A stretch of DNA of 64,000 bases from Bimuria novae-zelandiae CBS 107.79 (taxonomy: Eukaryota; Ascomycota; Dothideomycetes; Pleosporales; Didymosphaeriaceae): the NCBI GenBank assembly GCA_010015655.1, contig ML976659.1, forward strand, positions 764,406 to 828,405, read 5' to 3'. The notes beneath the pieces are model-generated. The model made no database searches, was not told where the DNA came from, and was given only the letters and a program-made list of their open reading frames with translations. This document shows positions 33,401 to 45,800 of this stretch, one piece after another (position 1 is the first letter of the stretch; every line of letters starts with the position of its first letter). The position numbers and the translations under genes were made by a program.

Positions 33401-35851
33401 CGTACTATTTATACCTTATTTGGAAGGCCGTCTTCTATTTATCTCCTACCCTAATTTAGACGCGGTGGTAGGCGTCCCTTAGGTCTAGTTTAGTGTAGAT
33501 CTAGGCATCCCCTAGTTAGTTAAGGGATTTCTATATTAAGGGAAGTAGATATTAGTTCTTTATTATAACTGCATTTAGTCCCTTATAGTCGACGTAGAGG
33601 CGGAGGCCTCTATCCTTTTTCTTTACGAAAAGGATTAGTGCCCCGGCGCTTAATCGCGATAGTTAAATAAAGCCCTATTTAAGGTTCTTCTAGATATAGT
33701 CGCGCAGAACTGCCAACTCTAACTCTAATAGACTATAAAGTAGTCTAAAAGGCACTTCCTTGCCTTCCTCGATATTAATCTTTATCTCGTAAGGGCTATG
33801 GTTAGCAAGGATGCTCGCGGCTTTTTCGAAGAAGGCTTCCTCCTACCGTCCCTAGTATTCTTTAGGTAGCGTCCCGGGTGGGCCTCCTAATGTGTCCTTT
33901 AGGGTAGTATATATAATAAAATAGTTATTTGCTATATCTTTAGCCGTGCTGGCGAACTCTTCTACTAATTTAGTAAAGATCTTAGTCTATTTGCGCTTCC
34001 CATGGGCGAAGCGGATAGTCTTGTTATAGAAGTTTATAATAGGGTTCTATTCTGCTAGCTAAGGCATTCTTAGGACCATGTTAAATCCACTAATGTTACT
34101 AACTATAAATAGGCAACTACCGCTCTTGGTTTTACCGCGACTATCTATAATAGTGTAGGGGAGCTTCGCCTAGCCTAGAACGCCTAAGTCTTATCCGTTT
34201 AGCGCCACGTAGCGTTTGCCTTTTGTTATTATCACCGCAACCCCTAACTACTTTATTAAATTACTACTAACAAAATTCGCTTTAGCTCCGTAGTCCACTA
34301 GGGCTTTAATTTATTATTAGTTACCCTCGTGCTGTACTTTACTATCTAGCGCGATTAGTAAGCTATCGCTCCTATCCCTAGGGGTCCTTATAACTATAAC
34401 TAGTTATTATTAACCTTTATTATAGTTAATCTTGCCTATAGACTATTAGGCCTCCTGGTCTATAGCTTGTCTTTCCCCGCCTCGGCCTTATACTTTAAAC
34501 AGGACGCCTTATAATAGCCTAGTTTATAGTAGTAAAAGCATTAGTCCTTATTCTTATCCTTTACTACCTAAGCCTTCTTCTTGCTATTCTTATCGCGACG
34601 GTCGCTATCGTGGCGTCTCTAGTATAGTCTTATATTATTTAACCTAGATCGCTTTCGATCGCGCCTTTCGTTGGCTAGCTTACTAAGGAAGTTATTATTA
34701 ATATTATATATGCGTCGTTTCCCTAACTTATAAGGTTTTAACACTTACTAATACATATTTACCTTTACTTTTAAGTAAAAGAGGCTCTTCTATTCGCGCG
34801 GCTACTATTCGAGATATTCTTAAATTTTCTTATCTAGTGCTATGTAAAAGTTATTAATATAGTCTTTATTATTATTATCTAAGGCCTTCTCTAGGTCGCA
34901 TTCCTCCTATTAGTCCTTAAGGTAGTTAAGGAGTTCTATAGGGGTCTTTTTATCTTATTTAACTATCTTAATCCTTTGGCAAGCGGCACTCTTTCGCTCC
35001 TAGGCTAATCCTAAGGAGTCTACTATAGTCTACTATAAAAGGTCCTAGGTAACTTTCCTGTGTCGCTTTTACTCTAGAATCTTAGCGACTATTTAGTTTT
35101 AGTAGTTACGTTATATATCTCCTAAGTATTTTACTACGAACTTAACCTGCGCTTCGTTAGTTTTAAGAGTGGGTAAAAAGTTAATATAGTCCTTATAGGC
35201 CTTCTTCTATAAGTTTAGTTCCTTGCAACCCTTACCCTTAAATTAAGAAAGTTCTAGCGGCTTTAGTAGCTATGCGTCTAGGGTAGTAGCTACTATTTAG
35301 ATTTAACGTTTTTTATCGCGGCTAGTGCAGGCCTAGCCTTGTCTATCCTTCTTTCGCGAGCGTCGGATGCTTCTAGAGGCCCTAAATTAGTCTTAACTAG
35401 TATTATCTAAGCTTAAGGACGCGTCTTCTATTAAGCTATTACTTAATAGGTTATTACTTATATCTTTAGCCTCGTCCAGGTTGCCGTGACCCTCCTTAGG
35501 CTCTAAGGAGTTATTAGAGATACTAGTAGTTGTTATCTTATTCCTAACTAGGGTCTTACCTTTAGATTAGTAACGCTTTATTATTAGGGAGGCCTCTAGT
35601 TCCTAGATACGTTATTAGAGCTATAGCACGCCTAGGCGTTCTTAAAAGGTAACTTCTTCTAATTATTAGTTATTATTACTGCCTATAACGGCAGGGGGGT
35701 CTTTCTCTAGGTTTATAGGTATTATTAGGTCTTCTATAGGCGTTACAACTATTAAAGGCTCTTGTTTAGAAGGTTCTGTAGGTAGTGACCTGCTTTAAGG
35801 GTCTCTTACTATTTTTAAGGTCTAGTAGGTAACTCTTCGTGTCGATTCCAT
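30430..35851 (-). pseudogene. gypsy gag-pol, destroyed by RIP
   Basis: No frame longer than a few dozen codons survives. Domain relics appear in the canonical order knuckle, protease, reverse transcriptase, RNase H, integrase, chromodomain. Nearly all lost codons are TAG/TAA at expected Gln/Trp positions, and missense changes such as His to Tyr and Asp to Asn are those caused by C-to-T or G-to-A change. Boundaries are approximate. Confidence 0.75.
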
Positions 35852-35891
35852 CGTACAGGTGAATTAGATATAAGGGGGTAAGGGATCGTAT

Positions 35892-36064
35892 TGTAAAAAG
35901 CGCCCTGACTACAGGCGACTTAGTCTATCCACAGTACTAAGGCGATCCCTTAGAGAGGGAAGAGAAGGGCTGCGGCGAGGGAAGTAGATAGGCGGAAGGC
36001 CCGGATAGCGCCGGTCTAGAGCGGACTAGGGCCGTCGAGGGCCCTCGACCTACGACTCGTGACA
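35892..36064 (-). repeat. LTR of the gypsy element (5' LTR in element orientation)
   Basis: Partner of the repeat at 28956-29128, same length, two transitions apart. The palindrome recurs at 36034-36049. The sequence after it in element orientation (from 35891 downwards) should hold the primer-binding site, but I could not match a tRNA. Confidence 0.95.
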
Positions 36065-36662
36065 CCTATAGGCTATTATTATACTTGTTTTAATTATTCG
36101 CGAAAAGGGCGGGTTATAAAGACTTTTTATATGCCCTAATTAAGCAGCTTTTTGAGCGCGGAGGCTGACTTTGCAACGGTAGTAACAAACGTTAGCACGT
36201 AGACGATATCGTCAGCGACGCTGGCAGCTCCCACACGCCTACAAAGCTGTTTGGAGAGGGCAAGACCTGTGTATCTTGTGCGACGTCTGGGCGTAAAGTA
36301 CACAACTCAGGACCTTCACGGCAGCCTCTTAAGTCTACTTCTAGTAATTATAAAGCTCCTCCACGTACTCCGCGTAGTAGCTTTAGCTATAGGGCGTGTA
36401 GGCTACCTTTATATAGGCTAGAGGAGTGTCTTAAGTACTAGCAAGAGCACCTATAGCGCTATTAAATAATTATATTAAAAAATACCTCTTAAAGCTTAAT
36501 TATTAAGTAGTTTTATAAAAAAACCACAAGAAATTAAGTCTCTATATAAATCTATATATAAATCTAATTTCCTTTAGTGTTTGTTAGAAGTCGGAGCAAA
36601 GCTCCGATTGGCTATTTCTATATGCCCCGTGTGCGGCAGATTTTGGCCATGCGGGAGATAGT
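36065..36662 (+). pseudogene. C-terminal part and end of a piggyBac-like element
   Basis: Immediately right of the gypsy LTR, the plus strand encodes FAKRAGYKDFLYALIKQLFERGG and, further on, TKLFGEGKTCVSC. This matches the C-terminal part of the piggyBac-like relic at 49295-51591 (KRSGHKKFLYKLIKQLFKRGG and TKLFAEGKSCVN on its minus strand). It ends near 36622-36662 in a sequence whose complement starts TATCTCCCGCATGGCC, close to the other element's inverted repeat. Its N-terminal half is absent on the other side of the gypsy element. Confidence 0.65.
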
Positions 36663-38336
36663 AATAGCTAAGAGGTCTCGCTATCTTCGGCCATCTGGGT
36701 TCTTTTCAGTCACCTAATTCTTGGCGACTATTCCTTATAGGGATATTAAAAATAGGGGTTTACTAAGTTAAACCTCTACTTTCTGCACATGTCCTTAGAA
36801 CGTAGGGTGAATTAACAGTGTAGGTATTAACCTAAAGAGCTTTTGGAGTACTTTTTAATATATTATTTACTAAACTTATTAGTACTATTAGCGTTACGGC
36901 ATCTCTAGGCTAGCTATAAGTAGTTACTAATAACTATAGTCTTAATAGTTATAGTATTAAAATTAGAGTCTTATTACTAAAGAGCTTTTATCTAATTACT
37001 ATAGTACTATTTTATAAACTTACGCTTATTAGAAATACTAAATTAGAGCTCTTTAGGTCTTATTTTATGCCTCCTTTATAGGTCTTTAACAGGGTGTAAA
37101 TCTAGCAAGTTTAATAGCTAATTTATAAAGAGAATGCCTTTATCTACGATCTCAGCCTTTAGTAATTTACGCGTCTCTATATAGGACAAGGCAGAGTCTT
37201 TAGTAATTACGACTTTATAGCCTGGGTATTACGCGCGTACAGCTTTTTAATATAGAAACAAAAGCTCTTTATATACGCGAAATACGTACTAGCAGAAATT
37301 AAGGCCTTCCTTTATATTATTATAACTAAAAGTTTCTATTTTAAAGAGCCTCTTAGGTGTAAATTAGCAATAATAGCCCTTCTTTTAGTTAGTTAATAAT
37401 TAACTATTATACGCGTTAACTTCTTAGTTCTTCTATTATAATAACTTATACTTAATTAAGTTAGGATTTTTAGTAGTATTACAACGCTGCGTTATAATTG
37501 TATATTTAATAAGCTCTAGTTACTTTTTAAGTTACTCTATAAGGTATTTTATAAACTTCTAAGCCTTAAGTTTTTATATAACTTATAAACGCTACGCGCG
37601 CGTTAGGTGTAAGTAAAAAATAGCTTATTATATAAAATTAAGGTTAATACCTTTAATAGCTTATACGTACTTATAGGTATCCTTGCCCTCTATTATAAAA
37701 AGTAGCTTATTACTAGAGCTGCTAAAGGCAACGCAGTACTTATTAATACTAATTAATAAGTATAACTTTAGTAAGCTTATTAATCTCTGCATTATTAAGC
37801 TACATAGCATTATTAAGTAGTATCCCCGTCAGGTCTTCGAGCGCGTCGTAATACTTTAGTTACACATATATATTATTAGGCGTAAGGAGCGTTTTTTAAA
37901 GACGCTAACGTTTCTTTATTACCTAAGGGTGCTCTAGGTCGCCGTTGACGTATTCTTATTACAGAGCTATCTTTATAATAAAGGTGTTACTAAGTTAACT
38001 CTTGCCCTGTTTTCTGCGCTCGTAATTAACAGCGCCGGTGCGGTGCTAGGTATTATGGTGGAGGATCTGACTGCGTACTTCTTTAGAGGCTTCGGAGCCA
38101 GGCGCAATGAATGGCTGAGGGCCGTGATGGTGTATAGGATCAAGGACAGAAAGTAGGGCATGAAGATCCTCTGTGTTGGCAAGGTCGCGCGTACGTTCGT
38201 AGAACTTCTGCGCCGCCCATGGGTGACATCCGAGCTTCTGGGAAATCTCGACCCAGCTGCACCGAAATTGCAGCCTGTACTCTACAATAAGGGCACGGAT
38301 TGGTAGAGGAAGGTCTGAAGCTCCAGCGGTTTTCAT
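36663..38336 (-). pseudogene. Tc1/mariner-like transposase relic with undamaged N-terminus
   Basis: An intact frame of 96 codons starts with the ATG at 38336 and encodes a helix-turn-helix N-terminus (LPIRALIVEYRLQFRCSW, then CHPWAAQKFYERT) like those of fungal Tc1/mariner-type transposases. From about 38050 downwards the same strand can be followed only through many TAG/TAA codons, and no catalytic motif can be placed with confidence. The G+C content falls sharply at the same point. The left limit of the element is unknown; 36663 is simply the next recognised boundary. Confidence 0.45.
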
Positions 38337-38389
38337 GGCGACGCATATAGACGTGTGTGGTCGATTTGGTGGAAGGTATCGTGATGTAT

Positions 38390-38410
38390 AGAGAGAGAGA
38401 GAGAGAGAGT
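38390..38410. repeat. (GA)n microsatellite
   Basis: A run of GA dinucleotides directly after the 3' end of the second LINE (in element orientation a CT run). It may be the simple tail or target of that insertion. Confidence 0.8.
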
Positions 38411-38599
38411 TTCATTCCGCCCGGCATTAAGCCTAAAGGGCACTAGTACAGTTATCACATGATCCTAGCCTTCTGATATCCCATAAACTCCTACAAACCC
38501 TTACTATTACCCTATTTCTACGCTAGTATCTTTCGCTGCTATTAGCTAGTTCTTGTGTGTGTTAGTTTTGTTATAAGCTATCTTAGAGACTTTTCTCTA

Positions 38600-40522
38600 A
38601 GTGTTTATTATCCTTAACCTGGCGATTGAAGCAGAACTTGCTACTATATAGGCTTTATCTTTTAGTACTACTATCTTTCTTTAGGCTATATCTATTTCTA
38701 ATCTTCCTGTGCTAATAGCGAACTAAATAGTCGCCTAAATAGCCTCTATATCTAGCGTCTATTTTACTCCGTCCGACAGTACTTTACCCCCTAATAAGAA
38801 CAAGAGGTTTTCACCCTTCTCGCCTACTTATTATAGCATCTATATTCGTTGAGCGTTCTATCTCGAGTAGTAAAAGAGGAAGTGTTTAACTATCTCCCTT
38901 ACTACGCTATAATTATATTAGTCTAATTTTGCTACCCTAATTTAATATAGATATCTATTTAGCCGCGCTATCCCTGTGCGTAGTTACGCTAGCACCCTAG
39001 CTCCTTGCTAGTCTAATATATTATATAGCCCTTAAGTGTGTCTTCTAGGCAGCGCTGCGTCTAACTTTCTTAAGTACTTTCTAACCCTATTTAGTAGCGA
39101 TCTATATTTGTTCTATTTAGTTAGTTTGGCATTTACTGCTGTTAATTTAGCCTTTAGACGTGTATTAAAAGCGCTACCATCTTTCGTAGCTTTCTTCGCT
39201 TCTACTTTGGCCTTCTTGCCCAGGTCGAGGTCACACCCGGCTGGGATCTATACCATCTCTACTCTGTTCTGTTTTACCGCTAGCATGCGTACGGTGTCGT
39301 AGATGTGTCTAATCGTGTTCTATCCTAATTGCCTTCGTGGGTGGGTAATCGCTAGCAGCGCGGCTTAATTGCTAGCTACTATAGTAATCTTCCGTGCCGC
39401 CAGCTCTAGCGGCAGGCGTCTAAGCCCTTCTAATATTGCTGCTAATTCCGCGGTATATAGGTTCTGTTCTGTTCTTAGTCTAAGAGTCTTAGAAAATATA
39501 ACAGGTTCCTTATCCTCTCTAGTAGCCTCGTTTATATTTTCTATTGCTCCTTTATAGCTAACTAGGCTATTTCTTACTAAAGTGCTAGTAGTAATCTAAA
39601 TGCCTTAATCGCGATCTACGGCTTTTACTACTTCTATGCTATTTACTTTAATAACTATAATTATACACGAGTTTTATAGGCTTACTATATATAATATAAT
39701 AGTTTTAACCCTTTCTGCGTTTGTCTCTTAGAGCTGTTATGCTATCTTTTATAAAAGTAAGTTAAATTTTTAGAACGTCTTAGTTTTAATCCTTGCGAGC
39801 AGGTTCGAGTCTAGTAAAATATAAATATTAAACTAGAACTTAATTACCCTTAGGGTGTATTATTTATTTATTAGTTAAACGTGCGCTTCCGCTTTTGCTA
39901 CTACTATAGTTACTATTTAAAAATAGCTAATAATAGCCTGCGTCCTAATCTTCTACGCTTTATTAATAGTAACTATAAGTAACTATCTGTATGCGTGTAT
40001 CTAAACGCTAAATACATAGTTTATTACTAGTGCTACTATAGCGTTAAATAGCTATTATGCTATTAATAGAGAGACTATGCGTAGCTAATTTAGTGCTATG
40101 GCTGCCCGAAGGCCTCTTGTTACTACTCTAGCTATATGTTGTTTATAGCGAAGCTCTGCGTCCATAATAACCCCCAAAATCTTAGCCTTGGTGGTTAGTG
40201 TTACTGTTTAGCCCTTAATAGATATCGGGGCCGTGCTTGTTAGGGCTTTATTCTAGGTAAAGTAAATTAATATAGTCTTTTTTCTTTTAAATATAGCTCT
40301 GCTCTAGCTTTCCTACTTCTTAGCATCCTAAATAATAGTTTAAAGACTATCGTAATTAGCCTCTACTAACAACCCTACTATCTATGCACTATAGTTATCT
40401 ATAAACGTAATTACGCCCCTATTAGCGTTAATCTTTCGTTATACTAGGTTAGCATTAAAGAAGAGAAATAAGATTAGTAAGAGCAGTAATCCCTAGGGAA
40501 GCCCCGCCTGTGGTAGCGGTTA
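38600..40522 (-). pseudogene. Second LINE ORF2 remainder, RIP-destroyed
   Basis: Continuation of the reverse transcriptase, then an RNase H-like region (EQNLYTAELAAILEGL near 39430-39480) and the C-terminal finger region. It is readable only by ignoring many TAG/TAA codons. The A+T content rises abruptly to the left of 40530. Confidence 0.7.
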
Positions 40523-41914
40523 CTATTCTAATGTATAGCCATTTACTAAGATTGTGGCCGTCCGTTCTGAGCAGAAGGTGTCAATCCACCGCACCAGGGT
40601 GGGTGGGACGCCCCTGGCTTCTAGTCTTTGCACTAGCTTTTCCTTACATACCCCATTGTATGCACCTTTGACATCGAAGCTGATCAGGCTCACCACCTTT
40701 CTAGATCTCCAGGCTTTGTATATGTGCTCTTGGAGCAGTACCAGCGCTTGTTCTGTAGAGCGTTTCTTTCTGCCCCCAAAGTGGTTCGTCGGGAGCAGTC
40801 CGTGCCGTTCTACTAGGTACGATATTCTTTCTGCCACCACCGCTTCCAGCACCTTGCCCAGTGTTGATAGCAGGGATATTGGCCTCCACGCTTTTGCTGT
40901 TGTGTAGTCTCCCTTGCCTGGCTTCTTGAGGGGTATAATTTTCGCGTTTCTCCACTGGCTGGGCAGTTTACCCTCATCAAGCGAGGTCTGAAAGAGGGTG
41001 AGCACCCTCTCTTTTACTACTAGCCATATTTGTTTCCACACTATGGCTGGGAGTCCGTCGTCGCCTGGTGCTTTCCACGGTTTAGCTGCAAAGATACACC
41101 GCTCGATCTCCTCAAGAGACAGTCGGGGTGTGAAGGTGATTCGTCCTCCTCTGCGTCCTCCGTTTTCCTCCTCGATTACCGCGGGCAGTGGGGGAAAAAA
41201 GGCGGACAAAAGCTCTTTTGCTTGTTCCGGCTTGCTTTCCGTTGTCGTGCGGTCGTTTCTGACTAGCTGGGGCACTTTGTCGAACATGGCGTTAGCATCT
41301 GGGTTTAGATACTTCGCCGCTTTCCAGATATTTGCGTCGTCAGCCAGGAAGTCGTCCCAGTGTGCCTTCCTCTGTCGCCGTGCTGTATCATGGAACTCTT
41401 TTGCTGCTTGTTTGGCGTGTCGTTCCACTTCAGGTGTAACGACGCCGACTCGCCTCTCTGCTCTAGCTCTGTTTCTCCAGTATGTATACGTCCTGCGGAG
41501 CTGTGTTAGATCCCTCGTCCACCACCTCTTTGCGTACGGTGACGGTTTGGCCTTCGGGGTCAGCTTGTGGATCGCCTCCACCACTACTCCTAATAGCCTG
41601 TCTGTTTGCTGTTGTGTGTCTCCACCTCTCGGCATTGGCTGGAGTGCTGCAGCGATTCTATCTCGAATTTCCTTCCACGGCGCATTTTTCAGCAACAGCC
41701 TTCCTTCCGTGCTTCGTTCAGGGGTGTCAACGTCGAACCGCGTCTCAATTGCTCTGTGGTCCGAGCCGTGTTCCGTGTCATGTGGCCTGCATTTGATAGC
41801 GGTGGTGGCTAATTCCTCCGATGCTAGCACCAGATCGATCGTGCTCTCCTCCCTGCCGTTGCTCCACGTTTTCGTGCCGCGAGGGAGCATACTGCGCAAG
41901 CCATATTCTTCCAT
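40523..41914 (-). pseudogene. Undamaged LINE ORF2 segment: endonuclease end and first half of reverse transcriptase
   Basis: A 463-codon frame that starts inside the endonuclease (LPRGTKTW, then EHGSDHRAIETRF). It carries the linker and the first reverse transcriptase blocks (PISLLSTLGKVLE, SFDVKGAYNGV) and stops where RIP damage resumes, before the catalytic FLDD-type motif. Upstream of 41914 the frame continues with a TAG/TAA-rich endonuclease start to about 42340. It is not an independent gene: neighbouring relic sequence continues it on both sides. Confidence 0.85.
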
Positions 41915-42580
41915 CAGGGTAATAATTAGATCAGACTCTCCCTGTCTTGTCGCAGATATGTCGTCGCCGCCCTAAAGTTAGTCGTGTTAATTAAAGTCTC
42001 CTACTAGGATAATATCTGTTCTTATGCGTATCTAATTTCGGGTCTTGTAGACTGCGTTCTAGATGTTGTCCACCGCCTCCCTTAGTGCCCGTGGTCTGAC
42101 CCCCTCGACATATACCGATACCACCAGTACCGCTCGATCGTGCAATCGTAGCACGGCTGCTGTGAGGTCCGCAGAGGATAGCGGAATTTGCTTAGATTTA
42201 ATGTCTTTTCGGACCCACATTATGCTCCGTATAGGCCATCTACTGTCTGCTTCCGCTGTAGGTGTGTATTTTGTCCAGTGTGCGTGTGCGTTTAGGGTAG
42301 TGACTAGAGATCCCTCGTCGTTTCTCCATCCGTGCAGTTCTGATAAGGCGATTACACTAAAGTCTCTAAGTTATTTATTATTTATAATACTGTATTACAC
42401 TATACTGCGTTTCTTAACGTTAAGCTAGTAAATTTAGAGCGTTCTATTTATAATAGGCTAGGTAAAGCACTTAACAGTTTTTAGAGAAGGACTTGTATAG
42501 TCTACTATATAGTACGTATTTAGGTATCGTGGCCTTATACTTACTATAGTAGTGTCCTATAGTAGCGCACTTAGTACAGA

Positions 42581-42872
42581 TGTCGGATTGGAAGGGTAAT
42601 CTGATAAGATGAAAAGATGATAATTAATTGAGATGAATTGAGGTATGAATTGTGTGTGCTTGTCTCTAAGAGGTCTGGGACTTTGCCTTTTATCTTTGGG
42701 TTGCCTGCCTAGATATCCCTTACTTTATTCCTTACTTTATCCTTGTTTCATTCCTTGCTTTATTCCTTGCGTTATTCCTTGCGCGTTAAGCGAGGGCGGA
42801 ATGTAAGGGCGGAATGTACGGGCGTAAGTGCGCCAGCCTCCTTGCAGATGCAAAGGACCATGTAATTAGACA
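42581..42872 (-). repeat. LTR of the copia element (3' LTR in element orientation)
   Basis: 292 bp, starting TGTCGGATTGG and ending AATTAGACA. It is less mutated than its partner at 47740-48031, especially in the first 80 bp. Confidence 0.95.
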
Positions 42873-45800
42873 CACCCCCTTAGCTTAGGCCTATCCTCAG
42901 GCTGGACCTTTTGCATTTGTTTATTATTCTAACTTAAAGACCTCTATCCTCTACTGTAGATCCTGCAAGGTAACCTCTTAATTAGTAATCTTGTCTAATA
43001 TATCTTTAAGTCCTAGTTTACTTAGAAACTTGCTCTATTTGTTTATAGGCAGGGCCTTTGTAAGTCTATCTACGGCCATGTCCTCTAAGCGTTAATAGTC
43101 CACCTTAATTATTTGTAGTGCGACCTCTTGTCTTAGCTAATAATTATAGATATTTATATAACGGAGCTTAGTCTGCAACTTGGCAATTTCTTTAGTAATA
43201 AGTCAGATTATTTACTAATTATTATAATTAATTGTGATAAGGGAGTCGCTGAGGTTAATCTTTAGCTCCTTTAGTAATTAGGATGTAAATAGTGCCTCCT
43301 TAGCCACTTGCGATAGTGCTAGTAATTCGGCTTTAATTATTAATGTAGTGACTGTATCTTGCTTGTTTGCTTTCCAGGCGATTAGGCCACTAAATAGCTT
43401 GATAATGTATCCTTGTAAGCTCTTATAGTTAAGTGTATTATTAGCAAAGGATGCGTCGCTTGCCACTTCTAAAGTATCTACACCCTTAAGCTAAAGACCT
43501 AGTAATCTAGTATTAGTAAGGTAGAGGAAAACTTAGTTAATAGCCGCTTAGTGCTCTTTGCTTAGGTTAGACAGGAGTCGTGATAATCGGGAACTTGCAA
43601 AGGCAATATCTGGCCAAGATGTAACTACAGCATAGAGAATTAATCCGACTTTGCGCTAGTATTGATTAATCTCACCCTTACTAGCTAGTCCTGTCCTTAG
43701 AAGTAATTTAATTAAACCTATTAGGGTATTGTGACGAATCTTATGGTGATTAATAAGGCGCGATATTTTGTTAATATATAAAGCTTGTAAAAGCCAGATC
43801 TTTCTGCTTAAGCGGTCCCTAATAATTTTAATTCCTAGAAACCACTACAGGTCTTTGCCACCCGTAAGTGTGAATTTGGTACCTATTATTACGAGAGCAG
43901 CTTTAGTAGCCTGCTTTTATAACTTATTATAGGCAATAATAAGGTCATCTATATAGAAGAAGATAATAATGCTGTCCTTAATAAGGCAGCATAGCTCGTG
44001 GGGCACTGTTTTAAAGCTAATATTACAAAGCGTTAATGTAAATTCTCTTTGCCAGAGCAGTAGAGATATGCGCAGTCTATATAGTGCTTTATATAGTTTA
44101 AGGACTATGCCTGCTCGCGAGTAGCCGCGAGGCATTTTTATATAGATTTCTCTGTCCAGCTTTGCATAGACAAACGCGTTGGTATCGTTATGTTAGATAA
44201 GCTCTAGGTCGAGCCAAGCTGTAATCGCTATAAGCATGCGGAATAATCGTCCTGCAAGTGTTACGGCGTAGGTTTCTTATAAGGTAAGGTGCCGCTGTTA
44301 ATTGCCTCGCACTACTAACCTTACTTTGCATTTCTGTAATTAATAGTGTTTATTAAATTTATAGGTATATACCTACATGTAGTCGAGGATTTAATAGCCT
44401 GCTACTTTTACTAGAGCGGTTGCAACCTTACTCCAGGACTTTATTTCCTTATAGCTCTGTAGATAGGAACGTTCTACTTCCTTCTATATATTATAGAGAG
44501 GGTGATCTTCGAGCTTACTTTAGCATGTGGGTAGCTCTAGAAGCACGCTTTAATGTAGCTTCTTGCCTAATATAATTATTTATTAAAGCTTCGCCTTATT
44601 AAGAGTCTTGCCTTTATATTTGCCGCTACTACTGGCTTTAGTGCCTGCTATAAAGGCTGCAGCCTATAGGCTTGTTTGCCACTACCCTATTTGCACTCTT
44701 TAGGGTGGTATAGCTTAATCGCCTCCTGCCATTAATTGTGTAAGGAGTGTCACTAGTAGCGGCGTTAAGGGAGGTGTTAGATATTCGCACCTAACTTTCC
44801 TATCTTGCCTATACTTAGGAGCTCCTTTAACCTCTTCCTCTAGCGCTTTACTAATTATCTTATCCTTAAAGAAGGACTTAGTGGCATGCTCTTATAGAGG
44901 TAAGAGAGGTAACTCTACTAATCGCACCTAGGCTACTATTTCTTCTAATGTACTATGTATAAGGTTTTCTATTAGATCTTTAGTTTTGCCTAAGAATATA
45001 GTATCCTCGTCGAATATCACGTCGCGAGTACTAATTGTCTTTGCTAGAGAGGGAATCTATATTCTCTAGATATTTATTAATTTGTAGCTAATAAGGTAGC
45101 TAATCTATGCCTTAGAGTTAAGCCTCTAAAGCCTGCTCTTGCCGCGTTTTGTATTGTTAGTTATTGTAAAAGCTTTGCAGCTATATGCTTTTAGGTAAGC
45201 TTAATTAGGCTTCTTTAGTTGGGTAATAATGCCGTTCTGAAAAGCTACTGTCGTAAAGAACACTTTATATAGAGATCGCCATTAATTGGCGTAGTTTGGC
45301 GTTTAATTGTATAAGTAGACTGCGGCTTGGGTGATCTTAGGCTATATCTACTAGGGTAGGTTAGAGTTAAGTTGCATCGCGCGCGCTTTCTCCTTAATTA
45401 TACCCCTTAAGCGTTTAGCTCCTCTATTTGTGCTTAAGTATTAGGTGCTAAAGGCTTAATCTTAATGTCTTGCGCTAAGCACTACTTCTTAACGTTTGCC
45501 TTAATAAAGAAGATCTCGTTATTAGATTTAATTACTTTTACTATAATATTATATTATACTTCTATAAACCGCATAAAGGTGCTAAGTAATTTGATAATTA
45601 ACCGTGCTAGGTGGTTATCCTTGAAGTAGAAGTCCCATGCAAAGCTAGAGAATTAGTTAGTAATTAGTATTTAGCTCTTCTTTCTTGTTAAGCTGTCTAC
45701 TTTATAGTCGTGAAAATCGATTGCGACTCGCTCGCCGGGACCTTTTGTTAGATCTCTGGCTTGCTGGCGTATTTGCCGTTTTAGTTTTGCTTTGCCACAA

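Larger units (their letters stand above)
28956..36064 (-). mobile_element. Ty3/gypsy retrotransposon with C-terminal chromodomain (chromovirus-like)
   Basis: A 7,109-bp element bounded by 173-bp direct repeats. Reading the minus strand through TAG/TAA codons gives gag from the ATG at 35851, a CCHC knuckle relic near 34490-34550, and an aspartic protease ALVDYGA near 34300. The reverse transcriptase lies around 33650-33250, with a YLDNILIYS relic of the YLDD motif. Next come an RNase H relic with FAISGILSQ near 32800, an integrase region near 31900-31300, and a chromodomain-like end near 30890-30790 (YKVK-x-KGYDSD). A purine-rich tract (AAAGAAAAGAG) precedes the left LTR, as expected for this orientation. 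The 5-bp flanks differ (GTAGA and CCTAT), so no target duplication is visible. Confidence 0.85.

Noticed and set aside
40998..41975. 325-codon plus-strand frame
   Set aside because: Antisense shadow of the undamaged LINE reverse transcriptase segment.
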